40,065 nucleotides of DNA from the NCBI GenBank assembly GCA_002349525.1, contig DEDL01000002.1:67126-107190 (forward strand), written 5' to 3'. How positions within the stretch are numbered: position 1 is the first letter of the stretch; every line of letters starts with the position of its first letter. This document shows positions 24,838-33,692 of the stretch, piece by piece. Both the position numbers and the translations under genes were made by a program. The notes below the pieces were generated by a model. The model saw only the letters and a program-made list of their open reading frames with translations, ran no database searches and was not told where the DNA came from. Origin of the DNA: Lachnoclostridium sp. UBA2905. GTDB taxonomy: Bacteria; Bacillota; Clostridia; Lachnospirales; Lachnospiraceae.

Positions 24838-25104
24838 ATGACAACAAAGGAAAGAAAAGAAGAGATCATTAAAGAGTATGGAAGATGCGAAGGTGACACA
24901 GGTTCACCAGAAGTTCAGGTTGCATTACTTACAGAGAGAATTCGTGATCTCACAGAGCATCTTAAGGTTAACAAGAAGGATCATCATTCAAGACGTGGTC
25001 TTCTCAAGATGGTAGGCCAGAGAAGAAATATGCTTGAGTACCTTAAGAAATGTGATATCGAAAGATATCGTTCACTTATCGAAAAACTTGGATTACGTAA
25101 GTAA
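24838..25104 (+). CDS. rpsO: Ribosomal protein S15
   Basis: S15 is a primary 16S rRNA-binding protein of the 30S platform. The protein is 88 residues, the standard length, with GDTGSPEVQVALLTERI, the HL-x-x-N-K-K-D-H-H-S-R-RGLL rRNA-binding segment and the closing YLKKCDIERYRSLIEKLGLRK (in part). AAGGAGG precedes the ATG. The gene has its own promoter, leader and terminator, and pnp follows as in many bacteria. Confidence 0.98.
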   Translation: MTTKERKEEIIKEYGRCEGDTGSPEVQVALLTERIRDLTEHLKVNKKDHHSRRGLLKMVGQRRNMLEYLKKCDIERYRSLIEKLGLRK

Positions 25105-25137
25105 TTCTAAAATGGTTTGCTTTTTGCAATCCGCTTT

Positions 25138-25174
25138 AACAGGCTGTTCTGATTCAGAACGGCTTGTTTTTTTT
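25138..25174 (+). terminator. Terminator after rpsO
   Basis: AACAGGCTGTTCTG pairs with CAGAACGGCTTGTT with two G-U pairs around a 3-base loop, followed by a run of T. It is a typical intrinsic terminator. Confidence 0.9.
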
Positions 25175-25192
25175 AGATAAATATGTTATCAT
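25164..25192 (+). promoter_or_regulatory. Possible pnp promoter
   Basis: TTGTTT, formed within the rpsO terminator tail, and TATCAT are separated by 17 bases. The position would place the whole pnp leader hairpin in the transcript. The match is moderate. Confidence 0.4.
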
Positions 25193-25210
25193 AAACATGA
25201 TGCGATTATT

Positions 25211-25290
25211 GGAGATTGTTTCGAGACTACTTCAAAGGATATTATTATTAATCATTACATAGTAGCCTTTGAAGTTGTTTCGGCATCTCC
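25211..25290 (+). promoter_or_regulatory. Long hairpin in the pnp leader
   Basis: GGAGAT (25211-25216) pairs with ATCTCC (25285-25290), and ACTTCAAAGG (25229-25238) pairs exactly with CCTTTGAAGT (25266-25275), leaving an internal loop and a 27-base AT-rich end loop. In Escherichia coli the pnp leader hairpin is cut by RNase III and then used by PNPase for autoregulation. A similar arrangement is plausible here but not proven. There is no T run, so it is not a terminator. Confidence 0.65.
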
Positions 25291-25324
25291 ATTTTACATC
25301 AAATATTTTTAAAGGAGATTAGTT

Positions 25325-27409
25325 ATGTATAAGTCATTTACAATGGAACTTGCCGGCAGAACTCTTACAGTTGATATTGACAGAGTTGCAGCCCAGGCTA
25401 ATGGTGCAGCATTAATGCATTATGGTGATACAGTTGTTTTATCAACAGCTACTGCATCTGAAAAACCTAGAGATGGTATCGATTTCTTCCCACTTAGTGT
25501 TGAATACGAAGAGAAGTTATATGCCGTTGGTAAAATTCCTGGAGGATTTATTAAGAGAGAAGGAAAGGCTTCAGAGAATGCAATTCTTACATCACGAGTT
25601 ATTGACCGTCCTATGAGACCACTTTTCCCTAAGGATTACCGTAACGATGTTACACTTAATAACCTTGTTCTTTGTGTTGATCAGGATTGCAGTCCTGAGC
25701 TTACAGCTATGCTTGGTTCAGCTATTGCAACATCTATTTCAGACATTCCATTCGATGGACCAACAGCAACTACACAGGTTGGTATGGTTGATGGAGAATT
25801 TGTATTTAATCCAACTAGTGATCAGAGAGAAAAGTCAGATCTTGCTCTTACTGTTGCATCAACACGTGAAAAGGTTATCATGATTGAAGCAGGAGCTAAT
25901 GAGATTCCTGAAGATAAAATGATTGAGGCAATTTTTGCTGCACATGAAGTTAACCAGAAGGTTATTGAGTTTATCGATACTATCGTTGCTGAATGTGGTA
26001 AGAAGAAACATGAATATATTCATATTGATACACCTGAAGATATGTATGATGATATGGTTGCTTTCATTACACCAGAAGGAATGGAGGAAGCTGTATTTAC
26101 AGATGTTAAGCAGGTTAGAGAAGAAAATATCCGTCAGATTAAGGAAAAGCTCGTTGAGCGTTACACAGAAGAGCATCCAGAATGGCTTGATCTTATTGAT
26201 GATGCTGTTTACAAGTTCCAGAAGAAGACAGTACGTAAGATGATTCTTAAGGATCACAAGCGTCCTGATGGAAGAGAGATTACAGAGATTCGTCCACTTT
26301 CAGCAGAGATTGATATTCTTCCTAGAACTCATGGTTCAGGTATGTTCAAGCGTGGACAGACTCAGGTGCTTACAGTAACAACACTTGGAGCACTTGCTGA
26401 GATTCAGAAGCTTGATGGTCTTGATACAAGAGAGACTACTAAGAGATATATGCATCATTACAACTTCCCTTCATATTCTGTTGGTGAGACAAAGCCATCA
26501 AGAGGACCAGGACGAAGAGAAATTGGACATGGAGCACTTGCTGAGCGTGCACTTGTTCCTGTTCTTCCATCAGAAGAAGAATTCCCATATGCAATCCGTA
26601 CAGTTTCAGAGGTACTTGAATCTAACGGTTCTACATCACAGGGAAGTATATGTGCATCCACACTTTCACTTATGGCTGCCGGAGTGCCAATTAAGGCTCC
26701 TGTTGCCGGAATTTCTGTTGGTCTTGTTACAGGCGAAACAGATGATGATTATATTATCCTTACAGATATCCAGGGACTTGAAGACTTCTTCGGAGATATG
26801 GACTTCAAGGTAGCCGGAACTCATAAAGGTATTACAGCTATCCAGATGGATATTAAGATTCATGGTCTTACTCGTGAGATCATTGAAAAGGCAATTGCAA
26901 GAACTAAGGAAGCAAGAACATACATTATTGATGAAGTTCTTACAAAATGTATTGCAGAGCCAAGACCAGAGGTTGGACCATACTCACCTAAGATTGAGAG
27001 AATCAAGATTGATCCATCTAAGATTGGTGAAGTTGTTGGACAGCGTGGTAAGACAATTAACACAATCATCGAGAGAACAGGCGTTAAGATTGACATTGAT
27101 GAAGAAGGCTACGTATCAGTATGCGGAACAGATGCAGCAGGTATCAAGGAAGCAATTCGTCTTATCGATATAATAACTAACGATTTTGAAGTTGGTCAGA
27201 TAATAGATGGTGTTGTAGTTGGAATCAAAGACTTCGGAGCATTTGTTGAATTTGCACCAGGAAAAGAGGGAATGGTTCATATTTCTAAGATTGCACCACA
27301 TCGTATCAATCATGTTGAAGATGTACTTACACTTGGTGACAAGGTTAAAGTTAAGTATATGGGTACAGATAACATGGGAAGATCAAGCTTCAGTATTAAA
27401 GATGTTTGA
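25325..27409 (+). CDS. pnp: Polynucleotide phosphorylase
   Basis: PNPase degrades RNA 3' to 5' with phosphate, as a trimer in the cytosol. It has two RNase PH domains joined by a helical domain (about residues 1-215, 240-310 and 310-545), with FFPLSVEYEEKLYAVGKIPG, the second-core GRREIGHGALAERAL and SNGSTSQGSICAS. A KH domain follows (GEVVGQRGKTINTIIERTG), then an S1 domain (DFGAFVEFAPGKEGMVHIS). Length 694 residues is standard. AAAGGAG precedes the ATG. The leader carries a long hairpin and a terminator follows. Confidence 0.98.
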   Translation: MYKSFTMELAGRTLTVDIDRVAAQANGAALMHYGDTVVLSTATASEKPRDGIDFFPLSVEYEEKLYAVGKIPGGFIKREGKASENAILTSRVIDRPMRPLFPKDYRNDVTLNNLVLCVDQDCSPELTAMLGSAIATSISDIPFDGPTATTQVGMVDGEFVFNPTSDQREKSDLALTVASTREKVIMIEAGANEIPEDKMIEAIFAAHEVNQKVIEFIDTIVAECGKKKHEYIHIDTPEDMYDDMVAFITPEGMEEAVFTDVKQVREENIRQIKEKLVERYTEEHPEWLDLIDDAVYKFQKKTVRKMILKDHKRPDGREITEIRPLSAEIDILPRTHGSGMFKRGQTQVLTVTTLGALAEIQKLDGLDTRETTKRYMHHYNFPSYSVGETKPSRGPGRREIGHGALAERALVPVLPSEEEFPYAIRTVSEVLESNGSTSQGSICASTLSLMAAGVPIKAPVAGISVGLVTGETDDDYIILTDIQGLEDFFGDMDFKVAGTHKGITAIQMDIKIHGLTREIIEKAIARTKEARTYIIDEVLTKCIAEPRPEVGPYSPKIERIKIDPSKIGEVVGQRGKTINTIIERTGVKIDIDEEGYVSVCGTDAAGIKEAIRLIDIITNDFEVGQIIDGVVVGIKDFGAFVEFAPGKEGMVHISKIAPHRINHVEDVLTLGDKVKVKYMGTDNMGRSSFSIKDV

Positions 27410-27443
27410 TTTGAATAACTTAAATATTCATGTAATCTACAGG

Positions 27444-27469
27444 GGGGCACCAATATGGTGTCCCTTTTT
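27444..27469 (+). terminator. Terminator after pnp
   Basis: GGGGCACC pairs fully with GGTGTCCC (one G-U) around a 5-base loop, followed by five T. The T run touches the stop codon of the convergent flippase gene. Confidence 0.85.
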
Positions 27470-28793
27470 ATGTCTCATTTTTTTTGCTAATTATTCTGCC
27501 TTTTAACAAAAGACGTCTGTAATAATTGTAGCTTATCAGTGTGACAAATAACTGACTTATAAGAATGCTTATCAGATAGCCGCTTATTCCCTTAAAAGGA
27601 ACCATTTTCAGAGTCAGAGAAATTCTTATACATAATCCAATTATTGTTATGATAAAAGTGGCATTAGTTTTGCCAAGACCATTTATTATACTCGTAAGTG
27701 TAGTTGATAAAAAAATGAAGGGACACAAAAAGGATAATATTTCAACAAATACACCTACAGCATCATTTTTGAAGACGAAACAAGCCATATCATTTCCAAG
27801 GGTCATAAAAAAAACTGTTGAAAATACACCAAGAATCAATGTTGTCCATAAACATATGGAGGAGGTTCGTTTAACCTTGTCAGGCTTATCTGATAACTCG
27901 GAAATTGCCGGAAGAAGAATGACAGAAAGCGAGCTTGTAATTGTTGCAGGAAACATAATGAAGGGCATGGCCATGCCTGTAAGAACAGCATATACAGATA
28001 AGGCCTCCCCGGAGCTCATTCCATATTTTTTTAACATTACAGGAATCATAAATGTTTCGACACTATGTAAAACTGCAATTATAAGTCTGTTACCTGTGAG
28101 AGGTGCTGCCAGTTTAAGAAGCCTTGCGCTTACAGGGTAATTAGTTGCTTTGCAAATATCATCATTTTTACCAAGTAATTGTACAATCATTATAATATTG
28201 TATATCATAGATATGATTTCACCTACTGAAATTGCAATAACAGCAAAAATACAGATGAACTCCATATTATTCATATTAGATAAAAGAACGGTTACAAACA
28301 AAAAACCAACACGCATTATTTGTTCAATAAGCTGTGATACGGCAGGTACCAGTGTTTTTCTAAGACCATAATATATTCCGTTTATGCATGAAGCAATTCC
28401 ACATGGTATAAATGCAATCGCAAGATATTTTAGCAAAAGAGAGCATCTTGCTTCTCCAATAAATGTACATGCGATTTTGTCTGAAAACAAGAATATTGTA
28501 CCACCTGATAATACAGCTAATATAACTGATATTATACAGGCCTTTATGCAAAGATCCTTCAGATAACATTTATCAGCTTTGTTTGCGGCGGCCATTTGTG
28601 AAACTGCAGTCTGTAATCCGGCACCAAATATAGTAAAGCACAAGGCAAATACCGGGAAAATAAGCTGATAAATACCCAGTGTTTCGGGTTCAAAAACATT
28701 TGAAAGATAAATTTTATAGAGAAAACCGATCAGTTTAGTTATTATGCCTGTAAAGGTTAGAATAAATGTTCCTTTTATCAGAGATTTAATCAT
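27468..28793 (-). CDS. SpoVB-like lipid/polysaccharide flippase (MOP superfamily)
   Basis: The protein is polytopic, with about 12 hydrophobic segments across 441 residues. The N-terminal GTFILTFTGIITKLIGFLYKI and LGIYQLIFPVFALCFTIFGAGLQTAVSQM (in parts) match the start of SpoVB/MurJ-like exporters, with YGLRKTLVPAVSQLIEQIMRV and PFIMFPATITSSLSVILLPAISE further on. Such proteins move lipid-linked sugars or peptidoglycan precursors across the membrane. It is somewhat shorter than SpoVB (~520). The specific cargo is unknown. It stands divergent to a membrane protein and glycosyltransferase pair, which fits a sugar-lipid role but is only context. Its 3' end overlaps the pnp terminator tail. Confidence 0.85.
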   Translation of the reverse strand: MIKSLIKGTFILTFTGIITKLIGFLYKIYLSNVFEPETLGIYQLIFPVFALCFTIFGAGLQTAVSQMAAANKADKCYLKDLCIKACIISVILAVLSGGTIFLFSDKIACTFIGEARCSLLLKYLAIAFIPCGIASCINGIYYGLRKTLVPAVSQLIEQIMRVGFLFVTVLLSNMNNMEFICIFAVIAISVGEIISMIYNIIMIVQLLGKNDDICKATNYPVSARLLKLAAPLTGNRLIIAVLHSVETFMIPVMLKKYGMSSGEALSVYAVLTGMAMPFIMFPATITSSLSVILLPAISELSDKPDKVKRTSSICLWTTLILGVFSTVFFMTLGNDMACFVFKNDAVGVFVEILSFLCPFIFLSTTLTSIINGLGKTNATFIITIIGLCIRISLTLKMVPFKGISGYLISILISQLFVTLISYNYYRRLLLKGRIISKKNET

Positions 28794-28846
28794 AATAATC
28801 CCTTGATTTTTTTGTTTATTATATGATGCAAATATTATAAAAATGC

Positions 28847-28875
28847 TTTAAAAGATAAAAAAAATGTGTTAGTAT
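28847..28875 (+). promoter_or_regulatory. Promoter of the 863-aa membrane protein gene
   Basis: TTTAAA and TAGTAT are separated by 17 bases, about 45 bases before the start codon. The match is moderate to good. Confidence 0.5.
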
Positions 28876-28919
28876 GTACGTATGTGTTTGAAAACATGTA
28901 GATATGAACGGAGAAATTT

Positions 28920-31511
28920 ATGTTTTACAAGAAGAATGTTTTATCATATATAATCTGTTCAATATTCACTGTTTTTACTTTGTTTCTTTTAATGGTAAAT
29001 CTGGGGATATTTGGACCAAAACAAAATATTTCTGTTGAATTACATAATCAGAGTGCAGCATTGATGTTTACACTTCTTTTTGTTGTACTATCATCACTGA
29101 TCATTTTTATATGCTCTATAATTATAAGGTTTAAGTCAGATTCTGCCAAAAAGGTTATTAACCGCTCTTTTTTCCTTGTGTTTTTAATTGTAGGAATAGC
29201 ACTCAGAATATATTATCTTATTGCTGTTAAGCATATTCATACAATGGATTCTATGGCAATCATATATTCAGTCATAATGTTTCTTACATCTGTATTGAAT
29301 CTGTTACTCCTGTATTTTGCAGGATTAAATGGTATAGGAAGGGCAGGAGGACTCCTTGTACTTCTTATTGGTGCCTTATGGATACCTGATATTAGTATGT
29401 TACATGAACTGAATCTGTTTATTTTCCTTAAAACTTATATCCTTGCTGTGGTTTTTGCTTATGCAGTATATTTCAAAAAATGTAATTATAGTGAGCAGAT
29501 ACATACAAAAAAGGTCTATCTTCTTGCTGTTATTGCGGTTTTATCTGTTTTATGCATGATTTTAACAGTATTTTCTCAGTATTCCGTAATGATCCCTGTA
29601 ATAATAGTGGTTGCAACAGCCATTAATATGCTTTTTAAAGGCTGGAAACACATGCTTATATTTTTAGGTATGTTTTTAGGTCTTGCAGCCTGCACAATAG
29701 GAGTTGCCACTGCTGTTAATTACAACAATGAATTTGTATTTGAGGAAAAACTTGAAGAAAAGTCTGAATCATTAGATGAGATAATCAAATATCCAAAGGA
29801 TTTTCTGAAAGAACAATATGAGGAAGGCACAAGAAAAGCCGGAGAATATGATTTATTTGAAAGTGAGATTTTTGGTCACAATTTCAATCTCTGGCAATGT
29901 ATATATGTGATGTGCCTCATTTTATCATGTTCATCAGCTGTTATAATGCTTTTTGAAAAGAGAAGTGCACTTAATCAGATCATGCTTTATATGCCTGTAA
30001 TTTATCTTATTGACAGACATCAGATGATACTTCTTTCATTGACTGGAGCCTATACTATTCAGTTTATATACAATCTGTTTGTTAAGATACGTGAACCAAG
30101 ATTTGTTCTTAATGAATGGACAGCTTCAGGCAAGGCTGATACCAGCAAAGGTGATGACCTTACAGAAGACCATGATAAAAGCAATGCTATAGGCGAAGTT
30201 GCCGCTGCCAGAGAAGGCACTGGTATATCTGCAGGCAAGGCTGAAAAGTCAGATACTACTGAAAAAGCAGATGTTATTAAAGGAGCAGATACTATCGAAA
30301 GGTCAGATATTATTGAAAAGTCAAATTCTATTGAAAATGCAGATACTATCGATAAGATTAATTCTTTAGAAACTGCTGATGCAATGGAGGTTACTGAAAA
30401 TATTGATAATACCGGCACAATTGAAACTGCTGATACGATTGATAATGAAGAAGCTATATATAAAACTACTATAAACGAAGCCGATGCTACAATTAAGAAT
30501 TCTGATACTATAGAAAATACCGATACTATAGAAAATACCGATACTATAGAAAATACTGATACTATAGAAAATACTGATACTATAGAAAATACTGATACCA
30601 TTGCAACAAAGCTTTCGTCAGAAAACAATGCTTCCATTGAACCCGTAATATCAGAAACAGATGAAAGAGAGAATAATGTTAATGATTTAGCTGATATTGT
30701 ATACTCAATTGATGACCTGAATAATGACGTAAGCAGTATCTTATTGAAAAATTATAATATTACAGATGATTTTTTCAAATCACCTGCAGCTGAAGAAACT
30801 CCAAAGGATGAAGCTCCGGTTGAAGTTATTCCAGTCAGAGAAGCTCTGGCTGAGGAAGATGATACCGGATATTGTCATGATGCACTTCAGGAAACATCTA
30901 AGGAAGTTTCAACCGAACTGGATCAGGAAGCATCACCAAGCCAATCTGAGGAGGTTTCGTCCAAACTTTCTCAGGAAGTATCATTAACCGAAACATCTCA
31001 GGATGCACCACTGATATCATCTCAGGAAGCTTTTCAAATAAATCAGGAAGTATATGAAAATGAGTATGATGAGTATGACGAAAGTACGATGTCATCATGC
31101 ATTCCTGTGATAAAACCGGTTATACTTGAAGAAGATTCAGACTACACAACTGATGATGCAGCTGAAAAAATATCATCAGAAAAAACATCATCATCTGGAA
31201 CTATATATACAATCAATGAAACACATGATTTGGAAGATGATAAGATCATTGAAAAAGTAGTAGACAAGGAAGCATCAAATATTACTTATAGTAAGGAACC
31301 ACTTATTGCTATGGATACATACAATATTGTTGAGTTTGCCAAAATACCGGTTCCTGCTGTTATAGACACAACCATCTATAAGGATACTTCAACTGATATT
31401 ATCAGAATCAACAGTAAATCTGTAGAAGACATTAATAAATTTAAAGATGAATGGATTAACAGAAGAAAACGTCTCAAAAAACGTTTATATAATAAAAATA
31501 CGGAGGAGTAG
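28920..31511 (+). CDS. Polytopic membrane protein with a long acidic hexapeptide-repeat tail (863 aa)
   Basis: Residues 1 to about 390 hold roughly ten to eleven hydrophobic helices. The arrangement (for example LRIYYLIAVKHIHTMDS after helix 3) faintly recalls GT-C type glycosyltransferases or their non-catalytic relatives, but no catalytic motif can be named. From about residue 395 the protein is hydrophilic and acidic. Residues ~440-562 are built from a six-residue unit of the type (A/S/T)DTIE(N/K), ending in five near-perfect TDTIEN copies. A second degenerate series rich in 'SQE(V/A)S' covers about 655-710. The last 20 residues are strongly basic (NRRKRLKKRLYN). GGAG precedes the ATG. A glycosyltransferase gene follows 5 bases later. 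Function unknown; a surface or glycan role is suggested only by neighbours. Confidence 0.85.
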   Translation: MFYKKNVLSYIICSIFTVFTLFLLMVNLGIFGPKQNISVELHNQSAALMFTLLFVVLSSLIIFICSIIIRFKSDSAKKVINRSFFLVFLIVGIALRIYYLIAVKHIHTMDSMAIIYSVIMFLTSVLNLLLLYFAGLNGIGRAGGLLVLLIGALWIPDISMLHELNLFIFLKTYILAVVFAYAVYFKKCNYSEQIHTKKVYLLAVIAVLSVLCMILTVFSQYSVMIPVIIVVATAINMLFKGWKHMLIFLGMFLGLAACTIGVATAVNYNNEFVFEEKLEEKSESLDEIIKYPKDFLKEQYEEGTRKAGEYDLFESEIFGHNFNLWQCIYVMCLILSCSSAVIMLFEKRSALNQIMLYMPVIYLIDRHQMILLSLTGAYTIQFIYNLFVKIREPRFVLNEWTASGKADTSKGDDLTEDHDKSNAIGEVAAAREGTGISAGKAEKSDTTEKADVIKGADTIERSDIIEKSNSIENADTIDKINSLETADAMEVTENIDNTGTIETADTIDNEEAIYKTTINEADATIKNSDTIENTDTIENTDTIENTDTIENTDTIENTDTIATKLSSENNASIEPVISETDERENNVNDLADIVYSIDDLNNDVSSILLKNYNITDDFFKSPAAEETPKDEAPVEVIPVREALAEEDDTGYCHDALQETSKEVSTELDQEASPSQSEEVSSKLSQEVSLTETSQDAPLISSQEAFQINQEVYENEYDEYDESTMSSCIPVIKPVILEEDSDYTTDDAAEKISSEKTSSSGTIYTINETHDLEDDKIIEKVVDKEASNITYSKEPLIAMDTYNIVEFAKIPVPAVIDTTIYKDTSTDIIRINSKSVEDINKFKDEWINRRKRLKKRLYNKNTEE
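30504..30600. repeat. In-frame 18-bp minisatellite (five full copies)
   Basis: The unit GATACTATAGAAAATAC plus C or T repeats five times, with a partial sixth, and encodes D-T-I-E-N-T. Because the unit is a multiple of three, copy-number change would keep the frame. Older, diverged hexads extend the array back to about 30240. Confidence 0.95.
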
Positions 31512-31516
31512 TATAA

Positions 31517-32473
31517 ATGGATAAAATATTGTATATGGTTGTACCATGTTACAACGAAGAAGCAGTGTTGGAAGAAACAACAGCCAGACTCAGGGAAAAA
31601 TTTGAATCATTAATCAAAGAGGATAAGATATCACCAAAAAGTAAAGTGCTATATGTTAATGATGGTTCAAAGGACAAGACCTGGAATCTTATAAAACAGA
31701 TTCATGAAAAGGACAAGATGTTCAGAGGAATTTGTCTTTCAAGGAACAGAGGCCACCAGAATGCCGTTTTATGTGGATTGATGCAGGCAAAGGAAGAAGC
31801 TGACATGGTCATATCCATGGATGCAGACCTTCAGGATGATATCAATGCTATTGATGAAATGGTTGACAAATATCATGAGGGCTTTGATGTTGTATATGGA
31901 GTCAGAAACAGCAGAAAAACAGATACATTTTTCAAGCGTTTTACAGCCCAGGCATATTATAAGATGCTCTTATTTATGGGAGTTGACATTGTATACAATC
32001 ATGCTGATTTCAGACTTATGAGCAAACGTGTCCTTAAAGAAATGGAGAATTACAAAGAGGTTAACCTTTTCCTTAGAGGAATTGTTCCAATGATAGGATT
32101 CCCTTCAACTAATGTCTATTATGAAAGACACGAAAGATTTGCTGGTGAATCAAAGTATCCATTGAAGAAAATGCTTCATTTTGCCTTTGATGGTATCACA
32201 TCTCTTAGTGTTAAACCTATCCGTCTTATTACAACAGTTGGTGCAGGCATATTCTTTTTAAGTATTTGTATGCTTATATATTCAATTGTCATTCATTTTC
32301 TTGGAAAAAGTCTTGTTGGCTGGAGCAGTCTTATGGTTTCAGTATGGGCGCTTGGCGGATTACAGATTTTCTCCATTGGTGTTATCGGAGAGTACATCGG
32401 AAAGATATATATGGAAACAAAGGCAAGACCAAGATTTATTGTTCAGGAATATCTTAATGATGATGAAGAATAG
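31517..32473 (+). CDS. GT2 family glycosyltransferase, bactoprenol glucosyltransferase (GtrB/CsbB-like)
   Basis: The N-terminal GT-A domain shows MVVPCYNEEAVLEET, VLYVNDGSKDKTW, LSRNRGHQNAVLCGLM and the metal-binding SMDADLQDD, with DFRLMSKRV further on. Two C-terminal membrane helices (about residues 235-260 and 270-300) end with IGEYIGKIYMETKARPRF, typical of enzymes that load a sugar from a nucleotide donor onto undecaprenyl phosphate at the inner face. Length 318 residues is usual. GGAGGAG precedes the ATG. It directly follows the repeat-rich membrane protein, which could be its partner. The sugar transferred cannot be read from sequence. Confidence 0.93.
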   Translation: MDKILYMVVPCYNEEAVLEETTARLREKFESLIKEDKISPKSKVLYVNDGSKDKTWNLIKQIHEKDKMFRGICLSRNRGHQNAVLCGLMQAKEEADMVISMDADLQDDINAIDEMVDKYHEGFDVVYGVRNSRKTDTFFKRFTAQAYYKMLLFMGVDIVYNHADFRLMSKRVLKEMENYKEVNLFLRGIVPMIGFPSTNVYYERHERFAGESKYPLKKMLHFAFDGITSLSVKPIRLITTVGAGIFFLSICMLIYSIVIHFLGKSLVGWSSLMVSVWALGGLQIFSIGVIGEYIGKIYMETKARPRFIVQEYLNDDEE

Positions 32474-32526
32474 AACATATTGCATCCAAAGGAATATAAT
32501 ATATAAAAAGTAAAATGGTGATACGT

Positions 32527-33687
32527 ATGATATACCTTGATAATGCTGCAACAACTGTGGTATGTAAAAGTGCATATAACAAAATGATTAAGCTACTTTC
32601 AGATGATTATGCCAATCCATCTGCCATATACAGCTTTTCTTCATCAGCAAGAAGAGAAATGAATCTTGCAAGGTATAGTATTGCCAAACTAATTAATGCA
32701 GAGCCTGTTGAAATATACTTTACGTCCGGTGGAACAGAGTCTGACAACTGGGCTTTGCGTGGTATTAATAATGGCGAAAAGAAACATATAATTACAACCT
32801 CCTTTGAACATCATGCAATAATTAATACGTGTAAATATCTTGAGAAAAAAGGCTTTGACGTAACCTATGTAGAACCTGATGAATTTGGTATTGTAGACCC
32901 TGATAAGATAAGAAGGGCTATACGGAAAAATGATACATTTCTTATATCGGTAATGTTTGCCAACAATGAGATTGGAACAATTCAGCCAATTAAAGAAATA
33001 GGTAAAATTGCCCATGAAAATAATATTATTTTTCATACAGATGCGGTCCAGGCTTTTGGTCACATTCAAATTGATGTTAAGGAGCTTAATATAGATATGT
33101 TAAGCGCAAGCAGTCATAAGTGCTATGGACCAAAGGGGACTGGTATTTTATACGTAAGACAAGGAATCAAATTCCAACCATTCATTCATGGTGGATCCCA
33201 GGAAAGAAAAATGCGCGCCGGCACTGAAAATGTTCCTGCAATAGCGGGATTTGGTGCAGCATGCGCGGAGATTATGTCAAAAAATAATTATAATCAGGCA
33301 TATATACTTTCGCTTCGTAATCATTTTATAAAAAGAATAACAAGTGAAATAGATTACTGTATTATAAACGGAAGTCAATTATCGAGACTTCCCGGAAATA
33401 TAAATGTTTCATTTGCATATGTTGATGGAGAAGCACTTTTGATACAGCTCGATTTGCATGATATAGTATGTTCTGCAGGTTCTGCCTGTAATGCCGGTCA
33501 AAAGCAGGTATCACACGTTATAAAATCAATACATGTTCCAGAGCTTTACAGCTATGGAACAGTAAGATTTACCTTGGATGAACATAATACTATTGAGGAA
33601 ATTGACCAAACAGTTGATGAATTAAAAGAGATAATAATTAAGTTAAGACAGATGTCTTCAGAATATAAAACCAGGTTAAAGGTGTAA
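32527..33687 (+). CDS. Cysteine desulfurase (NifS/IscS family)
   Basis: This PLP enzyme takes sulfur from cysteine to form an enzyme persulfide for iron-sulfur clusters or thiolated tRNA. Visible are YLDNAATT at the start, TSGGTESDNWALRG, TSFEHHA, MFANNEIGTIQPI, HTDAVQAFGH, the PLP lysine K198 in SASSHKCYGPKG, and the active cysteine C321 in SAGSACNAGQ. The ATG at 32527 gives the usual MIYLDNAATT start with GGTGA 5 bases upstream; ATG 32515 is possible. Length 386 residues is normal. No iscU, thiI or other sulfur gene is adjacent, so the acceptor is unknown. The convergent PHP gene follows. Confidence 0.93.
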   Translation: MIYLDNAATTVVCKSAYNKMIKLLSDDYANPSAIYSFSSSARREMNLARYSIAKLINAEPVEIYFTSGGTESDNWALRGINNGEKKHIITTSFEHHAIINTCKYLEKKGFDVTYVEPDEFGIVDPDKIRRAIRKNDTFLISVMFANNEIGTIQPIKEIGKIAHENNIIFHTDAVQAFGHIQIDVKELNIDMLSASSHKCYGPKGTGILYVRQGIKFQPFIHGGSQERKMRAGTENVPAIAGFGAACAEIMSKNNYNQAYILSLRNHFIKRITSEIDYCIINGSQLSRLPGNINVSFAYVDGEALLIQLDLHDIVCSAGSACNAGQKQVSHVIKSIHVPELYSYGTVRFTLDEHNTIEEIDQTVDELKEIIIKLRQMSSEYKTRLKV

Positions 33688-33692
33688 TTAAA

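Noticed and set aside
25422..27173. Several long +2 and +3 frame ORFs inside pnp
   Set aside because: They are shadows of the strongly biased pnp codons, lack ribosome sites and show low-complexity Leu/Gln/Arg content.
30504..30600. Regular repeats that could look like a CRISPR array
   Set aside because: The units are directly contiguous 18-mers without spacers and lie in frame inside a coding region.
30059..30637. A 192-residue antisense frame rich in repeated Val-Ser-Val-Phe-Ser-Ile
   Set aside because: It is the reverse reading of the 18-bp minisatellite inside the 863-aa gene; it has no ribosome site and its periodicity is explained by the sense repeat.
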